Origin: Ruminococcus sp. AF41-9
GTDB lineage: Bacteria > Bacillota > Clostridia > Lachnospirales > Lachnospiraceae
Assembly (NCBI RefSeq): GCF_003477525.1
Contig: NZ_QUDO01000036.1
Span: forward strand, 1 to 41,313
Direction: 5' to 3'
DNA: 41,313 nucleotides
Shown: piece by piece, positions 29,243-38,874 of the stretch
How positions within the stretch are numbered: the stretch's first letter is position 1
How the letters are laid out: each line of letters opens with the position of its first letter
Made by a program: the position numbers and the translations under genes
The notes under the pieces: generated by a model
Databases searched by the model: none
The model's input: only the letters and a program-made list of their open reading frames with translations
Told to the model about the DNA's origin: nothing

Positions 29243-30562
29243 ATGAGTAATTCATATTGGCAGCCTTTGAATATGGCTAATGGAGGATTAGGAATTGAAA
29301 TTACGAGGGGAGAACAAGCACATTTATATGACAGTAATGGTAAAAAGTATGTAGATGGTTATAGTGGTTTGTGGAATGTGACTTTAGGGTATAATGATGA
29401 AGATATTATCGAGGCTATAGTGCGACAAGTGAAACAATTGCCATATGTTAATCCTATTACACTAAAAACACCTATAGTATCGGAAGTGTCAGATATATTA
29501 TGTAAGATTACACATGATAATATTTCAAAAATTGTATATACATGTTCCGGATCAGAAGCAATTGAAGCTGCAATTAAAATATCAAGAAAATATAGTGCAA
29601 TGAAAGGGAAAAATAGAAAAAAAATTGCAGTAATGGAAAACTCATATCATGGGAGCTATTATGGTTCAATGTCTGCTTCAAATTATGAGGAAGCGGAAAA
29701 GGAAGGTTACGGTCCTATGTTGGAAGGATTTATTTCATTGCCATTACCTTTTAGCAGAAAGAAAAAGGGAAATGTACTTGATGATAAAGAAAAACAATAT
29801 TTATTGCAACAGTTAGAAGAAATACTAGAAACAAACAAAGATACATTATGTAGTATAATTATCGAACCAGTTTTGGCTTCGGGGGGAGTTATTCCATTAT
29901 TTCCAGAGTATATTTATAAGATTTCGGAGTTTTGTAAAACAAATGACATTTTGTTTGTTTGTGATGAAGTTGCAACGGGATTTTGGAGAACAGGAAGTAT
30001 TTTCTGTTTTAAAAAATATAATATAAAACCAGATATTATTACAATATCTAAAGGTATTAACAATGGGTATTTGCCGTTAGGTGCAGTATGCATTTGCCAA
30101 AAAATTGAAAAATTATTTGAACAAAATGGAAAAATTCTTTTTCATTTGTCGACTCAAAATGCCAATCCTATATGCATAGCAAGTGCATTAGCAACTTTAA
30201 AGAAAATGAATAGCGGGGACATACAAGCAAAAGCTGAAAATTTAATAAAAGAATTTCAAGATGTAATTTCGGAAAATTTAGTGAATCTAAATTTTGTCAG
30301 TGAAGTTAGACAAGTTGGATTAATGATTGCTATAGATTTGGTTCAATCCCTAGAAGGTAATGTTCCTATAGAAGAAAAAAACTTATATGGTATAGTCAGA
30401 AAATGTTTTGATAAAGGTTGTATTGTGGGTATGGCTTATTCCACAAATATATCATCAGCGATTTTAATATTTCCTTCTTACATTATGAGTAACAATGATG
30501 TAAAGGAAGTTATTAAAATAGTAAAAGAGTCTATTATGGAAGAATTGCATAAGGAGGATTGA
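29243..30562 (+). CDS. Class III PLP-dependent aminotransferase
   Basis: The 439-aa protein has the class III fold signature: VDGYSGLWNVTLGYND near the N-terminus, YTCSGSEAIEAAIKI, IIEPVLASGG, LFVCDEVATGFWRTG, and PLP-binding Lys270 in ISKGINNGYLPLGA. It would transfer an amino group to a terminal aldehyde or keto group, or work on an omega-amino acid. In this cluster it could form an amine end or a diamine linker, which is inference. AAAGGAG (29227-29233) precedes ATG 29243. It is separated from the split adenylating gene by the ICE only, so both probably belonged to one operon. Confidence 0.88.
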   Translation: MSNSYWQPLNMANGGLGIEITRGEQAHLYDSNGKKYVDGYSGLWNVTLGYNDEDIIEAIVRQVKQLPYVNPITLKTPIVSEVSDILCKITHDNISKIVYTCSGSEAIEAAIKISRKYSAMKGKNRKKIAVMENSYHGSYYGSMSASNYEEAEKEGYGPMLEGFISLPLPFSRKKKGNVLDDKEKQYLLQQLEEILETNKDTLCSIIIEPVLASGGVIPLFPEYIYKISEFCKTNDILFVCDEVATGFWRTGSIFCFKKYNIKPDIITISKGINNGYLPLGAVCICQKIEKLFEQNGKILFHLSTQNANPICIASALATLKKMNSGDIQAKAENLIKEFQDVISENLVNLNFVSEVRQVGLMIAIDLVQSLEGNVPIEEKNLYGIVRKCFDKGCIVGMAYSTNISSAILIFPSYIMSNNDVKEVIKIVKESIMEELHKED

Positions 30563-30564
30563 AT

Positions 30565-31614
30565 ATGGAAAAACAGATTAAGAAGTGCAGAAAATGTTTA
30601 AAACTTTTGCCTACAAATGAAAAAGGCGAAGTTATGATTAAAGGTGATTTATGCCCCGATTGTTTACGTGAATTAAAAATGAATGCAGCCATTGATTGGG
30701 ACGAAAGAAAAAGAGAATTTGAGAACATAATTGAAGATATTAGAGGTAAGCATACTTTTGATGGATTGGTTATGTTAAGCGGAGGTAAAGATAGTGTTTA
30801 TGTAGCGTATTTACTATCAAAGATCTATAAACTAAATATAGTTGCAATCACTATCGACAATGGTTTTGAATATGATGGAACTTTTGAAAATTCAAGCAGG
30901 TTGGCTAAAAAACTTGGTATTTCTCATATGATTTATAGGCTGCCTATTGAAGTAATGAAAAAATATTATAGATTTTTCCTTACAGAGGAGAGTGTTAAGC
31001 TAAAAGACTGTAGTCAGATTTGTTTTTTCTGTGGTAGGCTTTTGAAGTGTATTTCTATTAAAATGGCTAAACAATTGGATGTTGCGGCTGTTTTTTCAGG
31101 ACATACTGTAGAACAGGTTCGTGCATTAGGAGATGAAAAAGGAAAAGATTCTAGTTATGCTATTCGTCAGAAATACATTCAAACTTATACAGAACGAAAT
31201 TATGAAAAAGTAATTAAAATATTAGAAGAGCAGAATGAGAAAGAACTAATTGAATTGTTAAAAGATAATATTTCTATTAATCGGTTTGAGAATTTTATTT
31301 ATCCATTACAGTACTTTGAATATAAACCGATTGAAATTGCGGAATTATTAAAAAAAGAAGTGGGCTGGGAAGCTGATACACATTTTACCGGAAAATATAT
31401 TTCTTCAGGTTGTAAATTAGCTAAAATAATGGAATATGTTGCATACAAAAACAATACGGATACTTATGTTGAAAGAGAATTTAGCGATCAGATTCGTAGA
31501 GGATCTTTAACTGTTGAAGAAGTTCAAGAAATAATGAACAGTAGAATTGAAGTAAGCGAAGAAAGAAAAGAAATTATGGAACAGTTATCAGTTACAGATG
31601 ATGATTTGTTTTAG
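30565..31614 (+). CDS. PP-loop / AANH-superfamily enzyme, candidate thioamide synthetase
   Basis: The 349-aa protein has an N-terminal zinc-ribbon-like CRKC plus CPDC, a PP-loop SGGKDS at residues 72-77 that binds ATP pyrophosphate, and ICFFCGRLLK with another CxxC-like pair. These features fit adenine nucleotide alpha hydrolase-like enzymes that adenylate a carbonyl and pass in sulfur or nitrogen. Relatives include WbpG-type amidotransferases, tRNA thiolases and the enzymes that make thioamides in 6-thioguanine and closthioamide biosynthesis. Next to a carrier protein and BtrH-like amide former, thioamide formation is attractive but unproven. AAGGAGG is 7 nt before ATG 30565. Confidence 0.82.
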   Translation: MEKQIKKCRKCLKLLPTNEKGEVMIKGDLCPDCLRELKMNAAIDWDERKREFENIIEDIRGKHTFDGLVMLSGGKDSVYVAYLLSKIYKLNIVAITIDNGFEYDGTFENSSRLAKKLGISHMIYRLPIEVMKKYYRFFLTEESVKLKDCSQICFFCGRLLKCISIKMAKQLDVAAVFSGHTVEQVRALGDEKGKDSSYAIRQKYIQTYTERNYEKVIKILEEQNEKELIELLKDNISINRFENFIYPLQYFEYKPIEIAELLKKEVGWEADTHFTGKYISSGCKLAKIMEYVAYKNNTDTYVEREFSDQIRRGSLTVEEVQEIMNSRIEVSEERKEIMEQLSVTDDDLF

Positions 31615-31623
31615 AGGTAGGAT

Positions 31624-32589
31624 ATGAATGATCAGTTGTTCCATGGATATAATTGTTTTGCAACAGCAGTTGGACAGCATTTAATTAACATAAAAAAATA
31701 TAAAGCAATGGAAACTGTTGTTTTACGTTGGACATTTGATTGCAACAAATGTTGGATAAGTGAAAATGTATGGTCTGTTGGCACTTGCGTAGAGGCTGCG
31801 GATTATCTACTGCAATATGATTTGGAAAAACTAGAAGGAATAAAAATTTCTGAAAGCAAGGAGGAGTCTTTTCAAAAGAGCTTAGAAATTGCCCAAAAAA
31901 GAATTAGTGAATTTGGATCACACGTTGTATTAGTAGATTTTTATTACCTAAAGTCTATAGATTGGAAACGAATGGAGAGATTTGGATATTTCCCAAAACA
32001 TTTGCCGCATTTTATATGCATAACACAGGTAAATGATTCAGAAGCTACATACCAAGATCCAATGTATAAATTTTGTGGCAAAATAAGTATATCAGAATTA
32101 GAAGTTGCACAAAAACTCAACGTATGTGGCGTTGAACATGTAGGTACATATTACGATTTCGATTTTAAAAATTATCAGAATAAATATACTTTTGAAAATA
32201 AGATTGAATACCAATTGAAACGCTATCTTAAGAATCAGCAGTTTAAGGCAATAGCGAAATTTGCAATAGCATTGTCTGATAATTTGGATACTTTTTTTAA
32301 TAAGAGTAATATGGAGTGGGCATTTAATTTTTACCTTGCTTTAGAATCAGTACCGCTTCAGAGGCAAAATTTTATGTTGGCAATTAGGGAGCAGTATCCA
32401 GAATGCAGCAAGATGATTATGAAGTTGATTATGGATTGGATAAAAATCAGAAAAAAATTTCATCAACTTTATAATCAGAAAGATATTAATGTGCTGCGGG
32501 ATATTATTGATAGTCTGAATGAAATATCCATTCAGGAGGAGATAGTTCCTGAGAAATTGCTGGAAAGGTTACAGAATGATAAGAAATAA
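31624..32589 (+). CDS. BtrH/peptidase C39-like cysteine acyltransferase
   Basis: The 321-aa protein opens with FHGYNCFATAVGQHL, where Cys11 is the likely nucleophile. His129 in KHLPHF and Asp145 in YQDPMY complete a papain-like triad. The N-terminal half resembles BtrH, which transfers an acyl group from a carrier protein to an amine in butirosin synthesis; cysteine-protease-like amide synthases are also known for closthioamide. The C-terminal half is helical and variable. The role is probably amide-bond formation from the carrier-bound chain. Its 3' end overlaps the ATP-grasp gene by 14 nt. Confidence 0.75.
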   Translation: MNDQLFHGYNCFATAVGQHLINIKKYKAMETVVLRWTFDCNKCWISENVWSVGTCVEAADYLLQYDLEKLEGIKISESKEESFQKSLEIAQKRISEFGSHVVLVDFYYLKSIDWKRMERFGYFPKHLPHFICITQVNDSEATYQDPMYKFCGKISISELEVAQKLNVCGVEHVGTYYDFDFKNYQNKYTFENKIEYQLKRYLKNQQFKAIAKFAIALSDNLDTFFNKSNMEWAFNFYLALESVPLQRQNFMLAIREQYPECSKMIMKLIMDWIKIRKKFHQLYNQKDINVLRDIIDSLNEISIQEEIVPEKLLERLQNDKK

Positions 32590-33871
32590 AGATATTGCCA
32601 AAATATGGGTATATAATGCCGGAATTGACAGGACGTGGCAGGACAAAGCATATGGTGTAAGAAAAGTCAATGATTTAAATGAACAGATAATGTTTAACAA
32701 ACAGGGAGAAATTGTTCTATTCTTAACAGGCCCTGATGACATTGTTTTTTTAACTGAAAAACCAGATAAAGAATTTTTGGAAGATATTAAAAAGTTCGGC
32801 TATAAAGATTGCCAAATGATTATATTACCAAATGAAAAAAATACTATTTCTGAATATTTATTTGAACATAGGGACATCTTGAAAAATATAAATCAAGAAA
32901 AGCTGTATATATACATACCTTATATTTTGAGCATTTTTGATGAAAAAATTTGTGAATCTTTAAACTTAAATATATATGGCTCTAATGCAGATATGGTCAA
33001 AATAATTAATGATAAGATGAATGCTCGAAAAATAATGGAGCAATTATCTCTTCCCATTGTAGACGGATATTTGTGTAATAGTAGAGAAAGTTTGCTCAAG
33101 GCGCATGATTTATTGGTTCAAAAGGGATGCCATAAATTTGCCATAAAAGAACCATATAATTCGGCTGGAAAAGGGGTATATTTTATAAGAGACGATAAAC
33201 AATTTGCTTCATTTGCAAGAATGATGCGTTTTTCAAAAGATGAAAGTTTTGAGATTTCTATTGAACAATGGCTGGAGAATAAGCGAGATATCAATTATCA
33301 GATAGAAATTTCAGAAGATGGTAATGTAGAATTAATTGCAATTACAGAACAAATTATTTCTGTTACTTCTTATAAAGGAACCATATATCCAGCTAGATTA
33401 TCCTCAACAGAAGTTGAAATGTATGAAAAATACGCACAGATAATTGGAAAGAAGTTATTTGACCTAGGATATCGAGGCTTAGTAGGAATTGATTCAATGA
33501 TTAATGAAAACGGAGAAATCATACCAGCAATTGAATTTAATGCTAGATTGAATCAATCATCTTTTTACTTACCTATCATGGAATTCTTTGCACAGAAAAA
33601 TCGCAATACTTTGATTAGAAGTTACGATATTCAGACAAATGATAGGCTGGATTATAAACGATTGAAAAGGTTGCTAAAGCAAAAACAGATATATTATTCA
33701 GAAGATACGGAAGAAGGAATTATTATTTTAAATTCATCAAGCCTTTCAGCATATAAAGATAGCAAATATCATAGTCGTTTATTTCTAGGTATCGTATTTG
33801 AAAAAAATAAAGATATTAAATCACAATATAATATTATGGATGAATTTGTTAAGTATGCGCAAACATTATAG
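32576..33871 (+). CDS. ATP-grasp ligase (BtrJ-like)
   Basis: The 431-aa protein has an N-terminal pre-ATP-grasp domain and then the ATP-grasp fold, with the glycine-rich KEPYNSAGKGVYFI and metal-binding EFNARLNQSSFYLP. BtrJ, its closest conceptual match, loads glutamate on the carrier protein BtrI through an acyl phosphate. With a carrier protein and decarboxylase directly downstream, the likely reaction is loading of an acidic amino acid on that carrier. The start overlaps the preceding stop by 14 nt, which implies translational coupling. The amino acid (Glu or Asp) cannot be decided from sequence. Confidence 0.82.
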   Translation: MIRNKDIAKIWVYNAGIDRTWQDKAYGVRKVNDLNEQIMFNKQGEIVLFLTGPDDIVFLTEKPDKEFLEDIKKFGYKDCQMIILPNEKNTISEYLFEHRDILKNINQEKLYIYIPYILSIFDEKICESLNLNIYGSNADMVKIINDKMNARKIMEQLSLPIVDGYLCNSRESLLKAHDLLVQKGCHKFAIKEPYNSAGKGVYFIRDDKQFASFARMMRFSKDESFEISIEQWLENKRDINYQIEISEDGNVELIAITEQIISVTSYKGTIYPARLSSTEVEMYEKYAQIIGKKLFDLGYRGLVGIDSMINENGEIIPAIEFNARLNQSSFYLPIMEFFAQKNRNTLIRSYDIQTNDRLDYKRLKRLLKQKQIYYSEDTEEGIIILNSSSLSAYKDSKYHSRLFLGIVFEKNKDIKSQYNIMDEFVKYAQTL

Positions 33872-33882
33872 GAGGATTTATT

Positions 33883-34125
33883 ATGTTAGAGAAAATTAAG
33901 GAAATTGTAAGTGAAAACACATTTGTAGAAATTGAAAAATTAAATAGTATGCAAGGCGATGAGTTGTTAACCCAGATAGGATTAGATTCAATTAATGTCG
34001 TATATGTGATAGGTGCTATTGAAGATGAATTTGGTTTTACATTTGCAGATGAAGACTTGCTCTTAGAAAAATTTGAAACTTTTGATAAAATTGAATCATT
34101 AGTAAAAAAATATACGGAAAGGTAA
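33883..34125 (+). CDS. Acyl/peptidyl carrier protein
   Basis: The 80-aa acidic four-helix protein carries the GLDSI motif, with Ser36 as phosphopantetheine site. It would hold the amino-acyl chain during loading, decarboxylation and condensation, as BtrI does for butirosin. TAGGAGG stands 7-8 nt before ATG 33883. It is placed between the ligase that loads it and the decarboxylase that would act on the bound substrate. A probable phosphopantetheinyl transferase begins at the right edge of the window. Confidence 0.92.
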   Translation: MLEKIKEIVSENTFVEIEKLNSMQGDELLTQIGLDSINVVYVIGAIEDEFGFTFADEDLLLEKFETFDKIESLVKKYTER

Positions 34126-34131
34126 GGGGTT

Positions 34132-35373
34132 ATGGAAGACAAAAGATTATGGGAACTGGCTAAAAAATATGGTACGCCATTATATACCTTTGATGCAGAC
34201 TTGATTAAGAAAACATATACGATGATGAAAAAAGAATTGAAAGACTTTGAAATTTTCTTTTCGGTAAAAGCTAATCCTTCTTTGGCTATTTGTCAAGTCT
34301 TAAAAGAATCCGGAAGTAGCATCGAGGTTGCATCTGAAGGAGAATTGCGTTTAGCACTAGGAGCAGGATTTGATCCTGATAATATAATCTTTTCTGGCCC
34401 AGGAAAATTGAAGACGGAAATAGAGTTTGCGTTAGACAATAAAATTGCTGCGTTAATTGCAGAGTCATTTGAGGAAGTTCAATTAATTAATGAGATTGCA
34501 AAGGAAAAAAATTCTAAAGTAAACATTGGTATTAGAATTAATCCAAGTTATGAGTCTGTGCAAAAAAATCCAGTTATATCAATGATGGGGCGTGGAACAC
34601 AATTTGGTGTTGATAAAAATGAATTGGATTCTATTATACCATATATAAAGGAACATCCTTACCTAAATTTAATGTGTTTTCATATATATTCCGGATCTCA
34701 GATATTTGACTTTAGCGTAGCAGCTACATATTTTAGTGAAGCCACAAAGTTAGTAACTAATATTATTCAACAATATAAATTAGAAATTGAATTGTTGGAT
34801 TTTGGAGGTGGTTTTGGAATATCCTATGATGGTAAAAAGCAGGATTTTGATTTTCACAGTTTTGCTTTGGAAGTAAAAAAAATTTTGGAAAGTCGTCCTG
34901 GTTTAGAAAAAGTAAAAAGAATAGCTTTTGAGAGTGGACGTTTTCTAACTGCAAAATCGGGATACTTTTTAACGGAAGTACAATACAGAAAAGAAATTAA
35001 TGGAACAACGTTTTTGATTACAGATGCAGGAATGAACCAGAATGCATTGGCGACTTTTAGAGAAAAACGGATTAGAAGTAATTTTATGATGCATATTATT
35101 ACCAATGATAATCCGGAAGAAATTGTTTCAGTTGCAGGACCATTATGTACTCCTGATGATGTTTTAGGAAGAAATATCCTTTTGAATCGGGCAGATCGTG
35201 GAGATATTTTATGTATTCCAAATTCAGGGGCGTATGGAACTTCATTTAGTCCATTTGAATTTTTAGGACATCCAAGACCATGTGAAGTTGTAATTAGAGA
35301 AGGAAAAGAGTTCATCTCAAGAAAACGTGGAGATTTTTCTGATATTTTAAACCAGCAGTTAGGAGCACTATGA
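34132..35373 (+). CDS. PLP-dependent decarboxylase, fold III (BtrK-like)
   Basis: The 413-aa protein belongs to the ornithine/diaminopimelate decarboxylase family. PLP Lys46 is in FFSVKANPSLAI, GGGFGISYDG follows, and GPLCTPDDVLG holds the active-site Cys. The terminal NSGAYGTSFSPFEFLGHPRP is also typical. BtrK is such a protein that decarboxylates glutamyl-carrier protein to the gamma-aminobutyryl form. Position 6 nt after the carrier-protein gene supports the same chemistry here, giving beta-alanyl (from Asp) or gamma-aminobutyryl (from Glu) thioester. It ends the core biosynthetic operon. Confidence 0.88.
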   Translation: MEDKRLWELAKKYGTPLYTFDADLIKKTYTMMKKELKDFEIFFSVKANPSLAICQVLKESGSSIEVASEGELRLALGAGFDPDNIIFSGPGKLKTEIEFALDNKIAALIAESFEEVQLINEIAKEKNSKVNIGIRINPSYESVQKNPVISMMGRGTQFGVDKNELDSIIPYIKEHPYLNLMCFHIYSGSQIFDFSVAATYFSEATKLVTNIIQQYKLEIELLDFGGGFGISYDGKKQDFDFHSFALEVKKILESRPGLEKVKRIAFESGRFLTAKSGYFLTEVQYRKEINGTTFLITDAGMNQNALATFREKRIRSNFMMHIITNDNPEEIVSVAGPLCTPDDVLGRNILLNRADRGDILCIPNSGAYGTSFSPFEFLGHPRPCEVVIREGKEFISRKRGDFSDILNQQLGAL

Positions 35374-35437
35374 TATAAGGGTATTAGATATGAAGAATAT
35401 GCTGCTGAAAGAAAAATCAAAATGAAATACATTAGAA

Positions 35438-35654
35438 GTGGTGAGCGTGGAAGGGTTTGTTCCTCAGGATCACCTTTTGCTAAAGATTTTCTCATATTTA
35501 CGACTTTGTAGAAGATCTTTATTGTCTGGACGACAGACGATCCAATGTGGCTCCTGTTGTTCTGTTTAAGATGGCATTGATTCAATATCTCTAAGGAATC
35601 CTTTCTTTGAGACGTACCGTGGAGGAAATCAATAAGAATATCGATTACAGCTAG
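35438..35654 (+). pseudogene. Transposase remnant (IS1182/DUF772-like)
   Basis: Two partly open frames spell VSVEGFVPQDHLLLKIFSYL and, after a frame change, FVEDLYCLDDRRSNVAPVVL then FKMALIQYL and SLRRTVEEINKN. I recognise this as the N-terminus of IS1182-type transposases (DUF772). Stops and frame changes show it is dead. It separates the biosynthetic operon from the regulator/export block, and marks an old insertion in the host cluster. Confidence 0.75.
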
Positions 35655-35693
35655 TTTTTAGTATAGAAACATTAAAAACAGCATAATACAGAA

Positions 35694-35733
35694 AAAGAAC
35701 CTCTATTTTGCCGTTGTCTAATAGGGGTTCTTT
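35694..35733. terminator. Long hairpin after the transposase remnant
   Basis: AAAGAACCTCTATT (35694-35707) pairs with AATAGGGGTTCTTT (35720-35733) with one G-T mismatch. It may be the IS 3'-end structure and could act as a terminator in both directions. A CATGGC/GCCATG palindrome follows at about 35749-35764. Confidence 0.6.
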
Positions 35734-35841
35734 GACAGTCTGAGAGACATGGCTTTTGCCATGGCTCTTTACAAAATTGTGCATAAAATGATAAGTATAT
35801 AATTTTCTATTATGATAAACTAAGCATAAGGAGGTGGGAAA

Positions 35842-36708
35842 ATGGATTGGATTCTAAATATGAGAGATGTTCTGGAGTATATAGAGGACAATTTAAGTTC
35901 TCAGATAGATTTGGACATAATTTCGCAAAAGGCTTGTTGTTCTATTTATAATTTTCAACGTATCTTTTCATATATATCAGGTGTTAGTTTAGCTGAATAT
36001 ATAAGACGTAGAAGAATGACGAATGCTGCTTTTGATATTCAGAAATCAAATGATAAGATTTCTGATATTGGTTTTAAATATGGTTATGAATCTGCTGCTT
36101 CCTTTAGTCGAGCATTTCAGAGTGTGCATGGGGTTTCCCCAATTAAAGCTAGAGATAATGGAATAATCTTGAATTTATACCCTAAAATTAGTTTATCTTT
36201 AAATATCATAGGAGGTGAGGTAATGAAATATAGAATTGAGGAAAAATCAGAACTTCGCATACTGGGTGTGAGAACTAAACTATATGAGGAACATGAAAAA
36301 AATATGGAAATAGTTCCTCAATTTTGGGAAGAAACATTAAAAAGCCCTGTTTTTCAACAGTTACTATCTTTAGAAAGTACGGAACCAAAAGGTATATTAG
36401 GTATTACGGTTTACCATAATCCAGAAGAAATTTACTATTATATTGGGGTATCTACAGACGAAATTATTAAAGATGGACTAATGGAATTGACAATACCAAA
36501 TGCAAAATGGGTTGTGTTTGAAAATGAAGGATATTTTCCGGAATCTATTCAAACTATATTTAAACGTTTTTTGACAGAATGGCTTCCTTTTTCAGGATAT
36601 GAATGGGATGAAAAACCGGATATTGAGGTTTATCCAGTAACAAATTCAAAAATGGTTGGTGGTCACTCAGAAGTGTGGATTTCAATTACAAATAAGAAAA
36701 GGAGTTAA
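35842..36708 (+). CDS. AraC-family regulator with GyrI-like effector domain
   Basis: The 288-aa protein has an N-terminal AraC DNA-binding domain with two helix-turn-helix parts ([20 protein letters not shown] and [20 protein letters not shown]). From about residue 130 a GyrI-like (Rob/SbmC-type) small-molecule-binding domain follows. Such proteins sense hydrophobic or cationic drugs and turn on export genes. AAGGAGG (35829-35835) precedes ATG 35842. It heads the block with GyrI, ABC and UvrA-like genes, so it is the likely product- or drug-responsive activator. Confidence 0.88.
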   Translation: MDWILNMRDVLEYIEDNLSSQIDLDIISQKACCSIYNFQRIFSYISGVSLAEYIRRRRMTNAAFDIQKSNDKISDIGFKYGYESAASFSRAFQSVHGVSPIKARDNGIILNLYPKISLSLNIIGGEVMKYRIEEKSELRILGVRTKLYEEHEKNMEIVPQFWEETLKSPVFQQLLSLESTEPKGILGITVYHNPEEIYYYIGVSTDEIIKDGLMELTIPNAKWVVFENEGYFPESIQTIFKRFLTEWLPFSGYEWDEKPDIEVYPVTNSKMVGGHSEVWISITNKKRS

Positions 36709-36712
36709 TAAA

Positions 36713-37167
36713 ATGTATAAAATTGAAATATGTGATATGGAACCTATAAGAATTGCATATATGAAATACAATGGTTTGGCACTTGAGGCTAATAAGGTGT
36801 TCCCAAATGTATTCAAATCTATTATGGGCAAAGCCAATGGAACACCATTTTTGCATATTATAACATGGATAGAAAAACAGGTATAGGAGAAATGGAATTA
36901 TGTGTTCCAACAGCGGAAGATCCTGTGGGCAATGGTGTAATGGTAAAAGAAATGCCAAGAATAAAGGCGGTTTGTACGACTCATATAGGACCTTATGAAA
37001 AAATGAATGAGGCATATGCGGCAATGGATCAGTATATAGAGGAGAATAATATTAAAGTGTGTATGCCTGTTAGAGAGGTTTTTATAAAAGGACCAGGAAT
37101 GGTTTTTAAAGGAAATCCCAATAAATATGTAACTGAGATTATAATTCCAATAAAGGAAGAAGAATAA
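36713..37167 (+). pseudogene. GyrI-like small-molecule-binding protein, split by a frameshift
   Basis: Frame one gives [20 protein letters not shown] through GKANGTPF and soon stops at 36886. Frame two, open from about 36853, gives [20 protein letters not shown] and MPRIKAVCTTHIGPYEKMNE to 37167. Adding one T to the T-run 36848-36852 gives GTPFFAYYNMD and a continuous protein of about 150 aa. GyrI-like proteins bind drugs and some protect gyrase. AAAGGAG precedes ATG 36713, and the stop abuts the ABC gene start. It is either an inactivated gene or a homopolymer error. Confidence 0.82.
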
Positions 37168-38118
37168 ATGAAAGCGATAGAGATAGATAGTCTTGTAAAG
37201 AAATATAAAAATGGTGTATTAGCATTAAACGGGTTGAATATTGAAGTAGAGCAGGGAGAAATCTTTTCGTTATTAGGACCGAACGGAGCGGGAAAATCTT
37301 CTTTGCTGAATATTTTATCAACATATTATGTCATGACGAGTGGTGATGTTAAAATATTGGGGAGAAATCTTATATCAGATGCTCAAAAAATCAGAAGAGA
37401 AATAGCATGTGTAGCACAAAGAATTTCTATTGATGAACATTTAAGTCTATTAGATAATATGTGGTTTCAAAGTAGGCTTTATGGAGTAGAAAAACATTTG
37501 GCTAAAGAACGGATTGATTCGTTGATATCAAGCTTTGGTTTGAAGAATTATTTGCAATATCCTGTTTTATCCTATTCCGGAGGAATAAAAAGAAGGTTAG
37601 ATATTGCGATGAATATGGTATCAATGCCTAAAATCTTATTTTTAGATGAGCCAACTGTTGGTATGGATGTAGAATCAAGAAAAATGTTATGGGATATGAT
37701 TCGTAAAATAAAAACACAATATGGAACTACTATATTTTTGACAACGCATTATTTAGAAGAGGCAGATCAACTAAGCGATACAATATGTATTATGAAGAAT
37801 GGAAAAGAAATTATTCAAGGTCCGCCTCAAAGTCTGAAAGCGTATACTAACCAAAATATTGTTAAAATCAGATTTAATGATGAGAATACATGCAAAAAAA
37901 CTTTTGCGTTTTTCAAATCCAAAAATTTAGGGATATATAAGAGAGAAAAATTTGAAATATACCTTAAAGTAAACGAAAAAGTAAAGGAATTTCAAAAAAT
38001 TAATAAAATTCTTTTAGAAGAAAATATAGTATTTTCAGCAGTAGAAATTGTTGAACCAAGTTTGGAGGATGTCTTTTTATCAATGATTGAAACGAGTAAA
38101 GAAGGAGCTTTGCTATGA
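37168..38118 (+). CDS. ABC exporter ATP-binding protein (DrrA-like)
   Basis: The 316-aa protein has Walker A GPNGAGKSS, signature YSGGIKRRLDIA, Walker B ILFLDEPTVGMD, H-loop LTTHYLEEADQ and a C-terminal extension with EPSLEDVFLSMI, all typical of DrrA-type drug-export ATPases. It would power export of the cluster product with the permease downstream. ATG follows the preceding stop directly and overlaps the permease start by 4 nt. Confidence 0.9.
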   Translation: MKAIEIDSLVKKYKNGVLALNGLNIEVEQGEIFSLLGPNGAGKSSLLNILSTYYVMTSGDVKILGRNLISDAQKIRREIACVAQRISIDEHLSLLDNMWFQSRLYGVEKHLAKERIDSLISSFGLKNYLQYPVLSYSGGIKRRLDIAMNMVSMPKILFLDEPTVGMDVESRKMLWDMIRKIKTQYGTTIFLTTHYLEEADQLSDTICIMKNGKEIIQGPPQSLKAYTNQNIVKIRFNDENTCKKTFAFFKSKNLGIYKREKFEIYLKVNEKVKEFQKINKILLEENIVFSAVEIVEPSLEDVFLSMIETSKEGALL

Positions 38119-38864
38119 TAAATATTTTATGGAGAAATATGAAATGGAGGTTTCAAAATCCTCTTTCTATCTTAGTTACCATTTTACAACCTTTACTTTG
38201 GTTAATTATGTATAGCGTGGTTGCTGGTCAAACAATGACATCTGTTGGAATTGAGAACTATACAGCTTTTATGCTACCAGGAATAATCGTATTAGTAACT
38301 TTCTCATCATGCAGTAGTAGCGGAATAATCAATTATCTTAATAAAAAGAGTGGTGCTTTTTATCGTATTTTGATATCTCCAATTCGGAGAACAAGCATAA
38401 TTTTTGGACAAACTTTCGAAGCTATTGTATTAGCCTTTTTCGAAATTTTAGTGTTATGTGTTGTTGGTCTGTTTTTGTCCGTAAGATTTAGCTGCGGTTT
38501 GAGTGGATTATTGGTATGCTTAATTTTGATGGTGCTAACAGCTTTTTTTGTCGCTAATTTGGCTTATTCGATTAGTTTGATTTTACCAAATGAAGTGATT
38601 TATGAAACAGTTATGAATTCAATAGTATTACCCATTTTTTTTATGAGTACCGCTTTAGTACCGCAAGAGGATTTAAGCGGGAGTTTGAAAGTTATTGTAG
38701 AGCTAAATCCATTTACACATGTAATTAATACATTGAGAAATACAATCTTGTATGGACAAGTGGAATTTATCTCTTCAATTAAAGTGATTATTTTAATGTT
38801 GGTATTATGTATAGTGATATTCTTAGTAGCAATTCACAGATTAAAGAAAGAAACAATAAGTTGA
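38115..38864 (+). CDS. ABC-2 type permease (DrrB-like)
   Basis: The 249-aa protein has about six membrane segments, including LVTILQPLLWLIMYSVVAG, MLPGIIVLVTFSSCSSSG, IVLAFFEILVLCVVGLFLS and VIILMLVLCIVIFLVAIH. The ABC-2 motif region has LNPFTHVINTLRN. It pairs with the DrrA-like ATPase (overlap 4 nt) as a likely self-resistance exporter. A terminator follows at 38875. Confidence 0.88.
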   Translation: MINILWRNMKWRFQNPLSILVTILQPLLWLIMYSVVAGQTMTSVGIENYTAFMLPGIIVLVTFSSCSSSGIINYLNKKSGAFYRILISPIRRTSIIFGQTFEAIVLAFFEILVLCVVGLFLSVRFSCGLSGLLVCLILMVLTAFFVANLAYSISLILPNEVIYETVMNSIVLPIFFMSTALVPQEDLSGSLKVIVELNPFTHVINTLRNTILYGQVEFISSIKVIILMLVLCIVIFLVAIHRLKKETIS

Positions 38865-38874
38865 TATTAAGTAG

